Positions 28,303 through 36,840 of a stretch of DNA of 64,000 nt are shown here, piece after piece. Numbering within the stretch: the first letter of the stretch is position 1; each line of letters starts with the position of its first letter. The stretch comes from JBBPYC01 sp965218765 (GTDB lineage: Bacteria > Pseudomonadota > Gammaproteobacteria > Burkholderiales > Burkholderiaceae_C): positions 1 through 64,000 of the forward strand of contig CBDCLU010000002.1 in the NCBI GenBank assembly GCA_965218765.1, read 5' to 3'. The position numbers and the translations under genes are program-made. The notes under the pieces were generated by a model. The model worked only from the letters and a program-made list of their open reading frames with translations, did not search any database and was not told the origin of the DNA.

Positions 28303-28683
28303 TCATTTGAATGAAGGGGCAGTTTCAACAGGGAAGGCCATCCTTGTGCGCGAACGCCCAGCGCCGCCGGCCCGGTGCCCGGCGCACATGTCCGGCGCGA
28401 GTTCGACCTCGCCGTGCTCGGTCACGCGCGTCGGCTGCCCTTCCAGCACATAGAGGAACTCGTCCTGCCGGCTGTGTCGATGCAGCAGCGCCGAATCGGC
28501 GCCAAGGCGCAGCCGGGTCAGGTTCACGCCGAAGTCGCGGAGTCCGAAGACGTCGCCGAGCGCGCGCTTTTCCCGGCCCGCCATGCGGCTTGCGAACGAC
28601 TCCGGGTAGTTCGACGGCCTGGTGCGCGGCGGGACCGCGGGCGCAGCCACGGCAGCGGAGCCGGGGACTTCGGAAGGCTTCAT
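28303..28683 (-). CDS. Cupin-domain protein, apparently truncated
   Basis: 126 residues starting at ATG 28683, which has GGAAAAG upstream. The N-terminal two thirds look like a single-domain cupin: LRLGADSALLHRHSRQDEFLYVLEGQPTRVTEHGE carries, in pieces, the first metal motif (H, H, E). After PDMCAGHRAGG, where relatives continue with a second histidine motif and further strands for some 30-40 residues, this frame passes into unrelated GRSRTRMAFPVET and stops. The second cupin motif is therefore missing. The protein may be non-functional or the gene a decaying remnant. Its stop overlaps the start region of the aldo/keto reductase. Confidence 0.65.
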   Translation of the reverse strand: MKPSEVPGSAAVAAPAVPPRTRPSNYPESFASRMAGREKRALGDVFGLRDFGVNLTRLRLGADSALLHRHSRQDEFLYVLEGQPTRVTEHGEVELAPDMCAGHRAGGAGRSRTRMAFPVETAPSFK

Positions 28684-28715
28684 GAACGCTTTTCCATTCA
28701 TTCTTCGATGCGCGG

Positions 28716-29309
28716 TCAGACCCAGCCGAACGCGCCGAGCACCGCGCCCGCGCCGATCAGCCACAACAGGTGGATGCGCGTGCGCAGCACCACGAGCACC
28801 GAAGCGGCCGTGAGCAGCCATAGCCGCCAGTCGCGCGCCGGTACATCATGCGCTGACGCGATCAGCCAGCCGGTCGCGATCAACAGCGCGATCACGATCG
28901 GCGCCATGCCGGCCTTGAACGCACGCACCGGGATCCGGTGCCGATTGCGGTGGCCCCATTGCGCGGCGAAGTAGGTCAGCGTGGCGGATGGGATCATGGT
29001 GCCGAGCATCGCGAGCAGCGCGCCGCCGAGCGCCGGCCACCAGGCCGACGGCCCGGCGGCGACGCCGCCCGCGCTGTTGAGGCCGACGTTCCAGCCCATC
29101 AGCGCGATGAACAGCACGTTCGGGCCCGGCGCGGCCTGCGCGAGTGCGATGGACGCGGTGAACTGCGGATCGGTCAGCCAGTGGCGCTGATCGACCAGGA
29201 AGCGGTGCATGTCCGGCGCGGTCGTGATCGCGCCACCGATCGCGAGCAGCGACAGCGACAGGAAATGCGCGAAGAGGGCAAGCCAGTCGGCCGCTGAAAA
29301 ATGGCTCAT
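28716..29309 (-). CDS. Chromate transporter, single-domain subunit (second gene)
   Basis: A 197-residue membrane protein of the short-chain CHR family, half the length of classic ChrA. It has IGGAITTAPDMHRFLV, then LAQAAPGPNVLFIALMGW, the CHR signature, and five or six hydrophobic helices. Its ATG overlaps the stop of the other half-protein gene (ATGA). Such pairs are thought to form heteromers that export chromate, or another oxyanion, across the inner membrane. Confidence 0.9.
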   Translation of the reverse strand: MSHFSAADWLALFAHFLSLSLLAIGGAITTAPDMHRFLVDQRHWLTDPQFTASIALAQAAPGPNVLFIALMGWNVGLNSAGGVAAGPSAWWPALGGALLAMLGTMIPSATLTYFAAQWGHRNRHRIPVRAFKAGMAPIVIALLIATGWLIASAHDVPARDWRLWLLTAASVLVVLRTRIHLLWLIGAGAVLGAFGWV

Positions 29310-29953
29310 CGGCTCGGCGCAGAGGGTCCGCCTGGCGGCAGTCGTTGCAGGCAGCGCCAGGCCCAGCCGGTCGCGACCGAGCCGATCGCGAGCAGCACCC
29401 AGATCAGCGGCAGGTGCAGCAGGCCGATCGCGACGAACGTGCCGATCGCGAAACCGGCGCAGACGAACCTGCCCATCGGATTGTTTTCCAGCGCGACGAT
29501 CAGTTTCAGGCCGGTCGCGGTGATCAGACCTGCCGCGACCCCGCCCATGCCGCGCAGCGCGCCGCGCGCTGCGGCCAAATCGGCAATCCCCGCATAGAGC
29601 GCGGCCAGCAGCAGCACGACGAGCATCGGAAACGTCAGCATGCCGGCCAGCGCCGCGACCGAGCCGCGCCAGCCGAAGCTGCGCGCGCCGATCATCAGCG
29701 CGAGGTTGCCGACGTTCGGTCCGGGCAGGATCTGCGCAACCGCCCAGTCATCCAGGAATTCGTCCCGCGTGAGCCAGCGCTTCTTCTCGACCAGCTCGCG
29801 CTGCACGATCGCGAGCACGCCGCCGAAGCCCTGCAGCGCAAGCACCGTGAACGACCAGAACAGGTCGGCCAGCGAAGTCGGCGCGGCGGCTGCGGGGTGC
29901 TGCGATGTGCGGACGACCGAGTCGGGGACGGGCGATTCGGTCGGAGGCGGCAT
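29306..29953 (-). CDS. Chromate transporter, single-domain subunit (first gene)
   Basis: A 215-residue CHR-domain membrane protein preceded by a Pro/Ala-rich tail of about 30 residues. The signature runs LQGFGGVLAIVQRELVEKK in part, DWAVAQILPGPNVGNLALMIG in part. It is paired with the second half-length protein by a four-base overlap. ATG 29953 was preferred over a GTG nine codons upstream. A short AT-rich repeat lies directly upstream, between this gene and the SDR. Confidence 0.9.
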   Translation of the reverse strand: MPPPTESPVPDSVVRTSQHPAAAAPTSLADLFWSFTVLALQGFGGVLAIVQRELVEKKRWLTRDEFLDDWAVAQILPGPNVGNLALMIGARSFGWRGSVAALAGMLTFPMLVVLLLAALYAGIADLAAARGALRGMGGVAAGLITATGLKLIVALENNPMGRFVCAGFAIGTFVAIGLLHLPLIWVLLAIGSVATGWAWRCLQRLPPGGPSAPSR

Positions 29954-30007
29954 GGCGGCGATTATCGGCTTGGCGCGCACGTCCGATGCCGTGAGTCAGT
30001 ATCGACC

Positions 30008-30079
30008 GATAGCTATGAAAATAGTAGCTGAAAGCGAAGGCAGCGCCTGCGCCGGAGGCCAAAACCCTCAAAAAACGAC
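30008..30079 (+). repeat. Short AT-rich repeat, intergenic copy
   Basis: About 72 bp in the gap between the chromate transporter and SDR genes: GATAGCTATGAAAATAGTAG, then CTGAAAGCGAAGGCAGCGCC, then TGCGCCGGAGGCC and an A-rich end. The core from AGTAGC (30023) aligns to the copies inside yheS and earP. It has the look of the small AGCTAT...TAGTAGC intergenic repeats that I remember from Comamonadaceae genomes; no database search was possible. Confidence 0.65.
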
Positions 30080-30106
30080 AGATTGATCCATCGGCAGTTG
30101 CCGCCG

Positions 30107-30865
30107 CTAGACCGACATGCCGCCCGACACTTCGAGCACCGCACCATTCACATAGCTGGCCTCGTCGCTCGCCAGGAATGCATACACGTTCGCGATCTCC
30201 TCGGGCAGGCCGAGCCGGCCCAGGGGCACCTTGGCCTTCATCTCGTCCAGTACCTTCGCAGGCATGGATGCGAGGATCGGCGTCTCGATGAAGCCCGGCG
30301 CGACCGCATTCACGCGCACGCCTTTGGCCCCAAGTTCGCGGCTCCAGGTCTTGGTGAAGCCGATCACGCCGAACTTGGACGCTGCGTAGTTGGTCTGGCC
30401 GAAATTGCCATAGATGCCGACCACCGAACTCGCATTCAGGATCACGCCGCTGCGCTGCGCGACCATGATGTCGGCGACCGCCTGCGCGCAGTGAAACACG
30501 CCGCGCAGGTTCACGTCGATGACCCGGTCGAACTGTTCGATCGTCATGCGTTGCAGCCGCGCGTCCTGGGTGATGCCGGCGTTGTTCACGAGGATGTCGA
30601 TGCGGCCGAAGCGTGTATGCACGGCAGCGACCATCGCATCGACTTGATCGCGCTGCGTGACGTCGAGCGTGAAGCCGAGCGCCGGCTGCCCAGTCCCGCT
30701 TTCGACGCCGTCCTTGCACTGCGCCACCGCCGCATCGACGCCGGCCGGGTTGCGGTCGCAGACGACCACGGTTGCTCCTTCCTGTGTGAACTTGAGCGCA
30801 GTGGCCAGCCCGATGCCTTGCGCGGCGCCCGTGATGATCGCGATCTTGTGCTCGAGTCTTTTCAT
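30107..30865 (-). CDS. SDR family oxidoreductase, FabG/PhaB-like
   Basis: A 252-residue short-chain dehydrogenase. The cofactor loop is TGAAQGIG, followed by NNAGITQDARLQRM, catalytic Ser in NASSVVG and the YAASK active site. The C-terminus ends VSGGMSV. The overall pattern is that of beta-ketoacyl-ACP reductase FabG or acetoacetyl-CoA reductase, acting on 3-ketoacyl thioesters with NAD(P)H. It follows the enoyl-CoA hydratase gene by 49 bp on the same strand, which supports an acyl-thioester substrate. ATG 30865 fits the family start; the Shine-Dalgarno is weak. Confidence 0.9.
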   Translation of the reverse strand: MKRLEHKIAIITGAAQGIGLATALKFTQEGATVVVCDRNPAGVDAAVAQCKDGVESGTGQPALGFTLDVTQRDQVDAMVAAVHTRFGRIDILVNNAGITQDARLQRMTIEQFDRVIDVNLRGVFHCAQAVADIMVAQRSGVILNASSVVGIYGNFGQTNYAASKFGVIGFTKTWSRELGAKGVRVNAVAPGFIETPILASMPAKVLDEMKAKVPLGRLGLPEEIANVYAFLASDEASYVNGAVLEVSGGMSV

Positions 30866-30914
30866 GGAGCGGTGCTGGATTTGAAGATGTCGGACGTGAG
30901 AAAGGCGCTGGCCG

Positions 30915-31727
30915 TCAACGTCCCTCGAACCGCGCCGCGCGCTTCTCGACGAATGAGCGCACGCCTTCGGCTGCATCCTCGCTGTTCGAAAGCCGCGCCT
31001 GCGTGTCGATGAATTCGTGCATCGCGACGACCGGCCCGTGCTCGACCGCTTTCAGCGCATTGCGCCGCGTCGCGACCACCGCGAGCGGTGCCTGCTGCGC
31101 GATCAGCTCGGCGATGCGCAGCGCCTCGTCAAGCTCCTGCCCGGCCGGCACCACCTTCTGCACGAAGTTGAGCCGCAACGCTTCCGCGCTGCCGAACTCG
31201 TCGCCGGTCAGCAGATGCAGCAGCGCGTTGCCGAGGCCCGCGCGTTCGGCCATGCGCAGCGTCGCGCCGCCGGTGGCCATGATGCCGCGCCTGACTTCGA
31301 GCTGCGAGAAGCGGCAGTCGTCGGCGGCGACCACGATGTCGGCGGCCAGCATCAACTCTATGCCCAGCGTGTAGGTGATGCCCTTGACCGCCGCCACCAT
31401 CGGCTTGCTGCGGCGCCGATAGCCGGGGGTGCCGAGGTCGGTCGGCTCGACTTCGCCGTACCGCACGGCTTTCTCGCCACGCTGCATCAGCGGCGCGATC
31501 GTCGGCAGATCGAGCCCGGCCGTGAAATGGTCGCCGAACGCATGCAGCACGCCGACGCGCAGGTCGGCTTCGTCGTCGAGCCGGCTGTAGGCGGCGCCCA
31601 GTTGCGCGAACATCGCAGGTGTGAAGCCGTTGCGCTTGGCTGGCCGGTCGATCCCGATCAGCAGAATATGGCCGCGGACGTCGCAGACGATGCGGCCTTC
31701 GGCGGGTGTGCTGTTCGTCATATTCAC
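30915..31727 (-). CDS. Enoyl-CoA hydratase/isomerase family protein
   Basis: A 270-residue crotonase-fold protein. The oxyanion-hole segments are HFTAGLDL and TYTLGIELMLAADIVV; glutamates lie in GIELM and in SQLEVRRGIMATGG, near the two catalytic positions. The N-terminal RPAKRNGFTPAM is typical. Exact acyl-CoA substrate unknown. The GTG at 31727 has GAGGTG six bases upstream, overlapping the end of the GH13 gene, so this start is preferred over the ATG at 31721. Only three bases separate it from the GH13 stop, so the two are probably co-transcribed. Confidence 0.88.
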   Translation of the reverse strand: MNMTNSTPAEGRIVCDVRGHILLIGIDRPAKRNGFTPAMFAQLGAAYSRLDDEADLRVGVLHAFGDHFTAGLDLPTIAPLMQRGEKAVRYGEVEPTDLGTPGYRRRSKPMVAAVKGITYTLGIELMLAADIVVAADDCRFSQLEVRRGIMATGGATLRMAERAGLGNALLHLLTGDEFGSAEALRLNFVQKVVPAGQELDEALRIAELIAQQAPLAVVATRRNALKAVEHGPVVAMHEFIDTQARLSNSEDAAEGVRSFVEKRAARFEGR

Positions 31728-31730
31728 GCG

Positions 31731-33395
31731 CTACACCTCGGTTCGTTTGAGCAGATAGTCGAGCCCGCCCGCGCGGAACCAGCGGTAGCCGTAGGGTTCC
31801 AGCAGGATCGAATGCCGGCCTTTCGGATCGGCCTCGCTGTGCGCTTCGGACAGCAGGTTGATCAGCAGCTCGCAATCCCTGCCGAGCGATCTGGCGCGCA
31901 CTTCGAGCTCGTGCGGATCGGCTTTCAGATTGTGGATGAACACGACCGAGTTGTTGCGCCACTCGTAGCGGATCACGAAGATGGCCGCATCGTCCTGCGG
32001 CAGGATTTCGAAGTCGCCCCAGCCGACCTCGGGCAGCTCTTTTCGCATGCGGATCACGCGCTCCATCCAGTTCAGCAATGAATCGGGATCGCGCCGCTGC
32101 GCGGCCACGTTCACATGCTCGAAGCCGTACACGCCTTTTTCAATCACCGGCTTGATCGGCTTGTCGGCTTTCGTGAAGCCGCCGTGCGGCTCGGTGGACC
32201 ACTGCATCGGCGTGCGCGCGCATTCACGCTCGGGCAGGTCCAGGTCGTCGCCCATGCCGATCTCGTCACCATAACGCAGCACCGGCGTGCCGGGCAAGGT
32301 CAGCATCAGGCTGTAGGCGAGCTCCAGCCGGCGCCGGTCGCTGCCCAGCATCGGGGCCAGGCGCCGGCGGATGCCGCGGCCGTAGAGCTGCATGTTCGTC
32401 TCGGGCGCGAACGCGTCGAACACGCGCTGGCGCTGCTTGTCCGACAGCCTGCCCAGATCGAGCTCGTCGTGGTTGCGCAGGAACTGGCCCCATTGCGACG
32501 TGGCGGGCCGCTCGCGCGTGGCCTGCAGCGATTTCGCGAGCGGCTTGCCATCGCCGCTGGCCAGCGCATAGAACAGGTGCTGGTTCACCTGAAAGTTGAA
32601 CATCATGTGCAGGCGCTCGCCTTCGTCGCCGAAGTACTGCATGTTGGTCTTGGGCAGCACGTTCGCTTCGCCCAGGATGACCGCATCGCCTTTGCGCCAC
32701 TGCAGCAGCTCGCGAAAGGTGCGCAGCATGTCGAACTGGGTTTCGGGGCGCTTCACGTCGGCGCCTTTTTTTGCGATCACGAACGGCACCGCGTCCATGC
32801 GGAAGCCCGAGACGCCGAGCTGCGTCCAGAAGCCCATGATCTTCAAAATCTCCGCCTGCACCAGCGGGTTCGAGGTGTTCAGGTCCGGCTGGAATTCGTA
32901 GAAGCGGTGGAAGTACCACTGCTTGGCCGCCTTGTCATAGCCCCAGGTGGAGTCCTGCACGCCGGGGAACACGATGCCCTTGTCCGCATCGGCCGGCTTC
33001 TCGTCGGCCCAGACGTACCAGTCGCGGTACTTCGAATCCGGGCTGCTGCGTGCATCCTGAAACCACGGATGCTGGTCCGACGTGTGGTTCACCACCAGGT
33101 CGATCAGCACCCGCATGCCGCGCTGCTTGGCTGCATGCGTGAACTCGACGAAATCGCCCAACGTCCCGTAGCGTGGATCGACGTTGTAATAGTCGCTCAC
33201 GTCGTAGCCGTTGTCGCGTTGCGGCGAGGTCTGGAACGGCATCAGCCAGATGGTGGTGACTCCGAGGCCGTTGATGTAGTCGAGCCGCCGCGTGAGGCCT
33301 TCGAAGTCGCCGATGCCGTCGCCGTTGGCGTCCATGTAGGTGCCGACCGACAGGCAGTAGATGACTGCGTTCTTGTACCAGAGGTCATTGATCAT
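31731..33395 (-). CDS. GH13 family alpha-glycosidase, trehalose-synthase-like
   Basis: A 554-residue (beta/alpha)8 alpha-amylase-family enzyme. The four family regions are visible: LIDLVVNHTSDQHPW, GFRMDAVPF with nucleophile Asp201, VILGEANV with acid/base Glu243, and FLRNHDELDL with Asp310. The start YKNAVIYCLSVGTYMD resembles TreS-type and related proteins rather than secreted amylases. There is no signal peptide, so it acts in the cytoplasm on maltose, trehalose or short dextrins. It is divergent from a second GH13 gene with only 51 bp between them. Confidence 0.88.
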   Translation of the reverse strand: MINDLWYKNAVIYCLSVGTYMDANGDGIGDFEGLTRRLDYINGLGVTTIWLMPFQTSPQRDNGYDVSDYYNVDPRYGTLGDFVEFTHAAKQRGMRVLIDLVVNHTSDQHPWFQDARSSPDSKYRDWYVWADEKPADADKGIVFPGVQDSTWGYDKAAKQWYFHRFYEFQPDLNTSNPLVQAEILKIMGFWTQLGVSGFRMDAVPFVIAKKGADVKRPETQFDMLRTFRELLQWRKGDAVILGEANVLPKTNMQYFGDEGERLHMMFNFQVNQHLFYALASGDGKPLAKSLQATRERPATSQWGQFLRNHDELDLGRLSDKQRQRVFDAFAPETNMQLYGRGIRRRLAPMLGSDRRRLELAYSLMLTLPGTPVLRYGDEIGMGDDLDLPERECARTPMQWSTEPHGGFTKADKPIKPVIEKGVYGFEHVNVAAQRRDPDSLLNWMERVIRMRKELPEVGWGDFEILPQDDAAIFVIRYEWRNNSVVFIHNLKADPHELEVRARSLGRDCELLINLLSEAHSEADPKGRHSILLEPYGYRWFRAGGLDYLLKRTEV

Positions 33396-33446
33396 CGGTG
33401 GGCGGCGCTATCCTGCGCGGTTTTTGTTGAAAGTAGAGAAACATTC

Positions 33447-35063
33447 ATGTCGCCGGACGCTTGGTGGAAAAACGGAATCGTCTATCAAATCTATCCGCGT
33501 TCGCTGCAGGACAGCAACGCAGACGGCATCGGGGACTTGCGCGGCATCGCGCGCCGGCTGGATTATCTACAGGCGCTCGGCGTCGATGCAATCTGGATCT
33601 CGCCGATCCAGCCATCGCCGATGGCCGATTTCGGCTACGACATCGCGGACTACTGCGGCGTCGATCCGATGTTCGGCACGCTCGGTGACTTCGATGCGCT
33701 GGTCGCGGACGCCCATGCGCGCGGCCTGAAGCTGATCCTCGACTACGTGCCGAACCATACGTCGAACCAGCACCCGTGGTTCGTCGCGAGCCGCAGTGCG
33801 AAGGGCGATCCCAAGCGCGACTGGTACCTGTGGCGGGACCCGGCCGCAGACGGCGGCCCGCCGAACAACTGGCTGTCCAACTTCGGCGGCCCGGCCTGGA
33901 CGCTCGATGAAGCCACTGGCCAGTACTACTGCCATTCGTTTTTGCCCGAGCAGCCGGACCTGAACTGGCGCAACCCGGCGGTGCGCGCCGCGATGTACGA
34001 CGTGCTGCGCTTCTGGCTCAGGCGCGGCGTCGATGGCTTCCGCGTCGATGTGCTCTATCACCTGATCAAAGACGAGGCGTTCCGCGACAACCCGCCGAAC
34101 CCCGACTATCGGCCCGGCGAGGAAAGTGCGCACCAGCTGCTGCGCACGCGCACCACGGATCAGCCGGAGATGATGGGCATCGTGCATGAGATGCGGCAGG
34201 TGGTCGACGAATTCAGCACGGCCGCGTCCAGCCGCGTGCTGATCGGCGAGCTGTACCTGCCGATCGACCGGCTGATGGCCTATTACGGCCGCGGCGATGA
34301 CGGCGTGCTGCGCGGCGTGCAGCTGCCGTTCAACTTCCATCTGATCGGCGCACACTGGCAGGCGCAGGCGATTGGCGCGCTGGTGCGCCGGTACGAAGCC
34401 GCGCTGCCACCCGGCGCGGCGCCGAACTGGGTGCTCGGCAACCATGACAAATCCCGCATCGCAAGTCGCGTCGGCCTGCCCAGCGCACGGCTGGCGGCGA
34501 TGCTGCTGCTGACCTTGCGCGGCACGCCGACGCTCTACTACGGCGATGAGATCGGCATGACCGACGTGCCGATCCCGCCGGCGGAGGTGCAGGACCCGTT
34601 CGAGAAGAACGAACCCGGCAAGGGGCTGGGCCGCGACCCCGAACGCACGCCGATGCCGTGGAGCGGAGATGCGCCGCACGCCGGCTTCAGCGAAGGCACG
34701 CCGTGGCTGCGGCTGTCCAAGGACTGGCGCGAGCGCAATGTCGAGCAGCAGGCGCGCGATTCGCAATCGATGCTCGCGCTCTACCGCCGGCTGATCGCGC
34801 TGCGCCGGTCGGAAGCCGCGCTGCATGCGGGCGATTTCGAAGCGATCGATGCCGGGCCGGGCCAGTTGCTCGCGTACCGCCGCACGGCCGGTGAGCGCCG
34901 CTTGTTCGTGCTGCTGAACTTCGGTGCCGACCCTCGTTCAGTGCCGCCAGCCGTGCTGCCGCAAGGCGCGCAAGTGCTGCTGACGACCGCGCAGGGACCG
35001 GTACCGACTGCCGATGGCGCGTTGCAGCTGCGGCCGTTCGAAGGTGTCGTGGCTGTGCGTTGA
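33447..35063 (+). CDS. GH13 family alpha-glucosidase
   Basis: A 538-residue cytoplasmic GH13 enzyme of the oligo-alpha-glucosidase type. Conserved regions: LDYVPNHTSNQHPW, GFRVDVLYHL with nucleophile Asp201, VLIGELYLP with acid/base Glu268, and GNHDKSR with Asp334. QIYPRSLQDSNADGIGDL at the start is typical of alpha-1,4/1,6-glucosidases. ATG 33447 follows AGAGAAA. It probably releases glucose from maltose, isomaltose or sucrose-like sugars. The N-terminal 80 residues resemble the divergent GH13 neighbour, so the pair may be an old duplication. Confidence 0.92.
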   Translation: MSPDAWWKNGIVYQIYPRSLQDSNADGIGDLRGIARRLDYLQALGVDAIWISPIQPSPMADFGYDIADYCGVDPMFGTLGDFDALVADAHARGLKLILDYVPNHTSNQHPWFVASRSAKGDPKRDWYLWRDPAADGGPPNNWLSNFGGPAWTLDEATGQYYCHSFLPEQPDLNWRNPAVRAAMYDVLRFWLRRGVDGFRVDVLYHLIKDEAFRDNPPNPDYRPGEESAHQLLRTRTTDQPEMMGIVHEMRQVVDEFSTAASSRVLIGELYLPIDRLMAYYGRGDDGVLRGVQLPFNFHLIGAHWQAQAIGALVRRYEAALPPGAAPNWVLGNHDKSRIASRVGLPSARLAAMLLLTLRGTPTLYYGDEIGMTDVPIPPAEVQDPFEKNEPGKGLGRDPERTPMPWSGDAPHAGFSEGTPWLRLSKDWRERNVEQQARDSQSMLALYRRLIALRRSEAALHAGDFEAIDAGPGQLLAYRRTAGERRLFVLLNFGADPRSVPPAVLPQGAQVLLTTAQGPVPTADGALQLRPFEGVVAVR

Positions 35064-35118
35064 CGGGCTTGACCGGTTGCCCGCGCGACGATTAGGCAAA
35101 AGAGCGCCTCCGGACCAC

Positions 35119-36081
35119 TCACCTGATGTGATCCGCCTGCTGTCCCGTGTGCAGCGAAGCAGCAGCGCGTCTGCCGAGTTTCAGCCGCCCGGTCGCCAGC
35201 GCCGTCCCCAGCACGATCACGAGCCCGCAACCGACCATCCACCACGTCACCTGCTCACCCAGCAGCAGCACGCCGTAGGCAACGGCGAACAGCGGAATCA
35301 GGTAGGTCACCGTCAATGCGCGGGTCGCACCCGCACGTGCGATCAGCCGAAAAAACAGGATGTAGGCAACGCCCGTGCACAGCACGCCGACCGCCACCAG
35401 CGCACCCCAGGCACGCAGGCTCGGGGTCTGCGCGGGCCAGCTCAGCAGCGCCGGCAACGCAAGCGCGATGCTGGCGCCGAGTTGGCTGCCGGTCGCTGCG
35501 ACCAGCGCGGGCGCATCGCTCAGGTAGCGGCGCGTCGCGTTTGCGCCAAGGCCGTAACTCACGCACGCGCCGACGCAGGCCAGCACCGCGAGCAGGCCCG
35601 AGCCGCCACCGGCCGGCCCGTCGACGCCCCCGCGCGACAGCGCAAGCAGCGCCACGCCGACGAAGCCGAGCAGCAGCCCGAGCGCCTGCGAGCGGTTCAG
35701 TCGATCGGACAGCCAGAGCCAGGCCACCAGCGCGCCGAACATCGGCACGGTTGCATTGATGACCGCGCCCAGCGACGTCGTGATCGACAGCATCGCGAAC
35801 GAGTACAGCGCGAACGGCAGCCCCGAATTGAGCACGCCGATCACGAGCAGCGCCTTCCAGTGGCACAGCAGCAGCGCGGTCTGGCCGCGCCAGTGCAGGA
35901 TCGGCAGCAGAAACAGCGCGGCGATGCCGACGCGCAGCGCGGCGGTCGGCAACGCGCCGAATTCGGCCGCGCCGACCTTCATGAACAGGAACGATGCGCC
36001 CCAGATCGCAGCTAGCAGCAGGTATTCGGGCGTGCCGCCGGGCTTGCTGCCGTTGCTTGCGGCTTTGCCTGGATCATTCAC
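35119..36081 (-). CDS. EamA/DMT family permease
   Basis: A 320-residue inner-membrane protein with two EamA domains and ten helices (LLLAAIWGASFLFMKVGA first, GVLLLGEQVTWWMVGCG late). Substrate unknown; family members often export amino acids or nucleotides. Its ATG overlaps the stop of ogt by four bases (ATGA), so it is translated with ogt. It is convergent with the GH13 alpha-glucosidase gene. Confidence 0.9.
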   Translation of the reverse strand: MNDPGKAASNGSKPGGTPEYLLLAAIWGASFLFMKVGAAEFGALPTAALRVGIAALFLLPILHWRGQTALLLCHWKALLVIGVLNSGLPFALYSFAMLSITTSLGAVINATVPMFGALVAWLWLSDRLNRSQALGLLLGFVGVALLALSRGGVDGPAGGGSGLLAVLACVGACVSYGLGANATRRYLSDAPALVAATGSQLGASIALALPALLSWPAQTPSLRAWGALVAVGVLCTGVAYILFFRLIARAGATRALTVTYLIPLFAVAYGVLLLGEQVTWWMVGCGLVIVLGTALATGRLKLGRRAAASLHTGQQADHIR

Positions 36082-36611
36082 GCAGCGGCTCCGGGCGCAG
36101 CGATCGAGGAGGCGAGGTCACGTCGCTCCAGCACCAGCAACGCAACCTTGCGCTCCAGTCCGCCGCCGTAACCCGTCAGGCTGCCGTTGCTGCCGACCAC
36201 TCGGTGGCACGGCACGATCAGCGCGACCGGATTGCGGCCGACCGCCGCGCCGACGGCGCGTACCGCGTTCGGCCGCCCGATCGCCGTGGCGACCGATCCA
36301 TAGCTGCAGGCGCTGCTAAAGCCAATTTCCAGCAACGCCGACCAGACCGCCTGCTGGAACGCGGTGCCACCGGACAGATCCAGCGGCAGATCGAACGCGC
36401 TGCGTCGGCCTGCGAAGTATTCATCCAGCTGCTGCGCGGCGCGCTGCAGCAGCGGATGCGCGGGCGCTTCCGGCCAGCAGCTCGCATCCGGGCCATGCTG
36501 CTGGTTGTGCGTGAACCAGGCACCGGCCAGCCCGCGCGCGGATGCGGCCAGCAGCATTTCGCCGAGTGGTGTCGGCAGGCGCAGTTGCTGCACCGCAATG
36601 CGGTTTTTCAT
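36078..36611 (-). CDS. ogt: Methylated-DNA--protein-cysteine methyltransferase
   Basis: A 177-residue suicide repair protein that moves methyl groups from O6-methylguanine to its own cysteine. The active site VPCHRV places the acceptor at Cys135; the DNA-recognition helix FQQAVWSALLEIGF and the Arg finger in GRPNAVRAVGAAVGRNP precede it. The family length matches Ogt. It is the first gene of a two-gene unit with the EamA permease; 229 bp without a gene separate it from the GH15 gene upstream. Confidence 0.95.
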   Translation of the reverse strand: MKNRIAVQQLRLPTPLGEMLLAASARGLAGAWFTHNQQHGPDASCWPEAPAHPLLQRAAQQLDEYFAGRRSAFDLPLDLSGGTAFQQAVWSALLEIGFSSACSYGSVATAIGRPNAVRAVGAAVGRNPVALIVPCHRVVGSNGSLTGYGGGLERKVALLVLERRDLASSIAAPGAAA

Positions 36612-36840
36612 AAGAAAATGGCGTTAGGCGCAGGTGTGATATGCACAGTGCGCTATGCAATCTGTAGCACGGAGTTTGCCGCGATGATCATGTGCGACCT
36701 GTCGCCGCGGCTGGCTTCCGTAACAGCGCCGGCACCGTCAAGGCAATTTTGCGCGTGCTGCGCATGCGTCGCACCCCGGCGCTTGCGGTTCGATTCGCGA
36801 TCGGCCGGACGGCAGGCCGCGCACGCTGGCTGCGCAGGAT

